A DNA stretch of 64,000 nt from Shinisaurus crocodilurus. Taxonomy: Eukaryota; Chordata; Lepidosauria; Squamata; Shinisauridae. How positions within the stretch are numbered: the stretch's first letter is position 1; each line of letters starts with the position of its first letter. The DNA is taken from assembly GCA_021292165.1 (NCBI GenBank), contig CM037877.1, positions 31,694,197-31,758,196 of the forward strand, given 5' to 3'. The translations under genes were made by a program, and so were the position numbers. The notes beneath the pieces are model-generated. The model saw only the letters and a list, made by a program, of their open reading frames with translations, did not search any database and was not told the origin of the DNA. This document shows positions 62,002-64,000 of this stretch, piece by piece.

Positions 62002-62305
62002 TAGTCTGCTTCCTGTTAGGTAGTGTGTGGGCAAACTAGACATGATGACATGATTGGAACTCCAGGTGCATTTTTAAAAAAAAAAACAGTTGCAGGGAGG
62101 GGCAATTTGGATCAGAGCCATGGCAGAGGAAGGAGGTCTTAACACTTCCTCACATGCCGCAGCCCTGATCCAGAGCCCCCCTCAGCCCCAGAGCTGCTAT
62201 TAGCCACAGAGGAGAGCAATTTAAGTCAGGGGAACTGACACAAGGACATGGGTTTGAGCCCCGCTCCCTCATGCACTTGTCCTGATCCAAATTAGGGGCT
62301 TCCAC
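62002..62305. other. No recognised feature
   Basis: Unique-looking; poly-A at 62075-62086. Confidence 0.4.
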
Positions 62306-62307
62306 GG

Positions 62308-62578
62308 GGCTGGCCCTACCATGAGGCAGAGTGAGGCAGCTGCCTCAGGCAGCAGATTTGGGGTGTTATAAAAGGGCAGCAAATTGTTAGCTATTTGCCT
62401 TGTTGCTATTGGATTTCTACTGCCATGGAGGGTGAGAGATGCTTATGGTATTTTCTGCCACGTGTACCAAAATAATCTGGCTAACTCTGAGTACTACGCA
62501 CCATGACTTGGGTGGGCGGGGGTGCCATTTGCTGCTCTGCCTCAGTCAGCAAAATGTCTTGGGCCAGCGCTGGGCCTC
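62308..62578. mobile_element. hAT-like MITE (GGGGCTGGCCCTACCATGAG)
   Basis: Left GGGCTGGCCCTACCATGAGG with CAGCTGCCTCAGGCAGCAGA; right TGCCTCAGTCAGCAAAATGT with CTTGGGCCAGCGCTGGGCC. The ends are inverted imperfectly. Non-coding. Confidence 0.7.
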
Positions 62579-62579
62579 A

Positions 62580-63160
62580 TGGCTTCTTTTATAAGAAGAA
62601 AACAATGTGGCATGTTCCAATCACAAAATATCTAGTTTGGCCCATCATAGGACAGATCACATCTTCATCCTGTGCTTTTTCCACATCAATAGGCACTAGT
62701 TCTGTAATGAATGTAATTATACAGTGTTGACAGCTGCATAGTCTCAGGAGCAGCACAGGTATCAGGTCATCCCCTACCAAAGTGTCTTTGGTTTAAGTCA
62801 CCCATATATGGAAAAGGAATTTTACAAAGCATTCCTAGATTCACACCAGAGATTCACCCCATCACTACGCTGGTAGACTGGTTGCCATATCCAATGCCTG
62901 CTCAGCTTGGGAGGGGAGCAGAAAAAGATGCATCCAAAAAACACTAAAATGGCATAAACACAACAGACATACTCACAGTGTTCCTGGAAAGTCAGCCAGT
63001 GCCCACTAATCAGGGGCTGTGCTGGCAAAGATGCCCAAATACAGCCTTCACAAAAGCCATAGTCAAGTGTTCTTCTTCTGAGTTTAGACAATACGGGGGA
63101 GGGGGGATGAAAACAAGCAGACTAGATCTGTCTCCTCATAGCCAGCCCAGCCCCATCACC
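62580..63160. other. No recognised feature
   Basis: Unique-looking; an 89-codon minus frame at 62822-63091 has no domain. Confidence 0.4.
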
Positions 63161-63330
63161 CTCCACAAGTTGGAGAGATAACTTTTGCAGTGGGGAACCT
63201 TTTCTACTCATGTAGACTCCCTGTGAGATGAAGGACTTTGATGTTCCAGGGTTCTACATCATCAAGTAGAAAAGGCTCCCTACAATGGAACTCATCCCTC
63301 CAACTTGTGGGGGGGGGGGGCGTTGATGGT
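63145..63330. repeat. Imperfect long inverted repeat
   Basis: CATCACCCTCCACAAGTTGG, TTTTCTACT and AGACTCCCTG at the left face AGTAGAAAAGGCTCCCTACA and CATCCCTCCAACTTGTGG, then GATGGTGATGG, at the right. Arms of about 65 nt with several mismatches surround a ~20-nt loop. Probably an old fold-back MITE. Confidence 0.6.
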
Positions 63331-63334
63331 GATG

Positions 63335-63955
63335 GCAAAGGACTATGGAGCTAGGGTGCTCATCTTTGCTCTTTCCCCTCATGTGTTGTTAAAACACAGA
63401 AGAAGAAATCCTGAATAGGGATATAGAGTGGTGTTTCATTTGGGTTTATCTGATTACAGTACTGGATTATTAAGGGTACAAACATACACTGATGATCTGC
63501 CAAATGAGAGACCAGGTAATTTGAGTTACCAAAATGTGGTCAGAGGAGGAGAGTTTTGGAAGCATCCCTAGACTTCAGATACCCTAATCCTCTTCCCCAG
63601 AGGTGTGAACAAAGAAAATATAACAATACTTAAAGGTTAACACCTTTTTATTATAACTGCTGTGTCCACGTAAAGAAGTTACTGTGCAATGTTTCACTAT
63701 GCCCTAGTTCCTGCTGTCACGAAAAGTGGCTCTTCTGTAGACATGGTGGGGAAGCACATGAATACTCATGTGTGCCCACCATACCTACAGTGTCAAATGT
63801 GATGCATACAGCCATATGCACAGATAATTTGCAAAATTCTCCCTTCTCAAAAGCAAGCTGAAACATTGAGAAGCCACCATGGATAATGCCTGACACTGTG
63901 CCCACACAAATTATACATTCTGAACAGAAGGAACACTGTCTAGGTCCTTTTCCAT
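63335..63955. other. No recognised feature
   Basis: Unique-looking sequence. Confidence 0.4.
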
Positions 63956-63965
63956 AGATCGGAGT

Positions 63966-64000
63966 AGGGGACCTTGCTGGACTACAACCCCCATCATTCC
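63966..64000. mobile_element. MITE fragment at window edge
   Basis: GGGGACCTTGCTGGACTACA and ACCCCCATCATTCC resemble the interior of the CAGCCTTCCCCAACC hAT family; cut by the window end. Confidence 0.4.

Overview
The window reads as repeat-rich, intergenic or deep-intronic DNA of a vertebrate, most probably a squamate reptile. Several full copies of a tRNA-headed SINE with the Sauria-SINE layout (pol III B box, then a tail ending in GGGTATAAATA plus AAAT repeats) lie beside CR1, L2 and L1 LINE copies and many short hAT-like elements. I found no host protein-coding exon, functional tRNA gene, rRNA gene or CRISPR array that I can support. The open frames that make sense are all transposon-derived.

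Layout. 1-15 kb: miniature DNA transposons (mariner-like, hAT-like, a palindromic GTTCAGACAACA family), L2 tails, Sauria SINEs and microsatellites. 15-17 kb: the best CR1 copy, with an uninterrupted reverse transcriptase (RT) frame. 17-21.9 kb: one SINE and long unique stretches. 22-24.2 kb: a decayed Gypsy-type LTR retrotransposon on the minus strand. 24.2-26.2 kb: minus-strand CR1 pieces, one split by a CpG-rich double-hairpin insert. 26-37 kb: sparse MITEs and SINEs. 37.2-38.6 kb: an L2 copy with a break in its RT active site. 38.7-44 kb: hAT-like elements, two of them nested with both pairs of 8-bp target duplications still perfect. 44-48 kb: L1 and CR1, including an L1 inserted into CR1 with its target duplication visible. 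48.4-49 kb: a non-LTR element carrying an RNase H domain. 49.7-50 kb: two 5S-rRNA-headed SINEs side by side. About 50.5-57.2 kb: the most unusual block, a decayed minus-strand element whose traces run RT, RNase H, tyrosine recombinase, SGNH hydrolase, as in Ngaro/DIRS-type retrotransposons. Part of its hydrolase region is triplicated in tandem, and a 403-bp SINE-derived tandem lies inside the block. 57.3-64 kb: another non-LTR fragment, a CR1 3' end and more MITEs.

How the parts relate. Parasitic pairings can be read directly. The 5S-headed SINE ends in a tail nearly identical to the CR1 3' tail, so CR1 RT (a 447-codon frame survives at 15403-16746) is its likely mobiliser. The Sauria SINEs carry a different tail whose usual partner, Bov-B, I did not find here. 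The hAT-like MITEs depend on a transposase not encoded here. Family names come from pattern recognition without a database and are least certain for the LINE at 57.3-58.4 kb and for the short MITEs.
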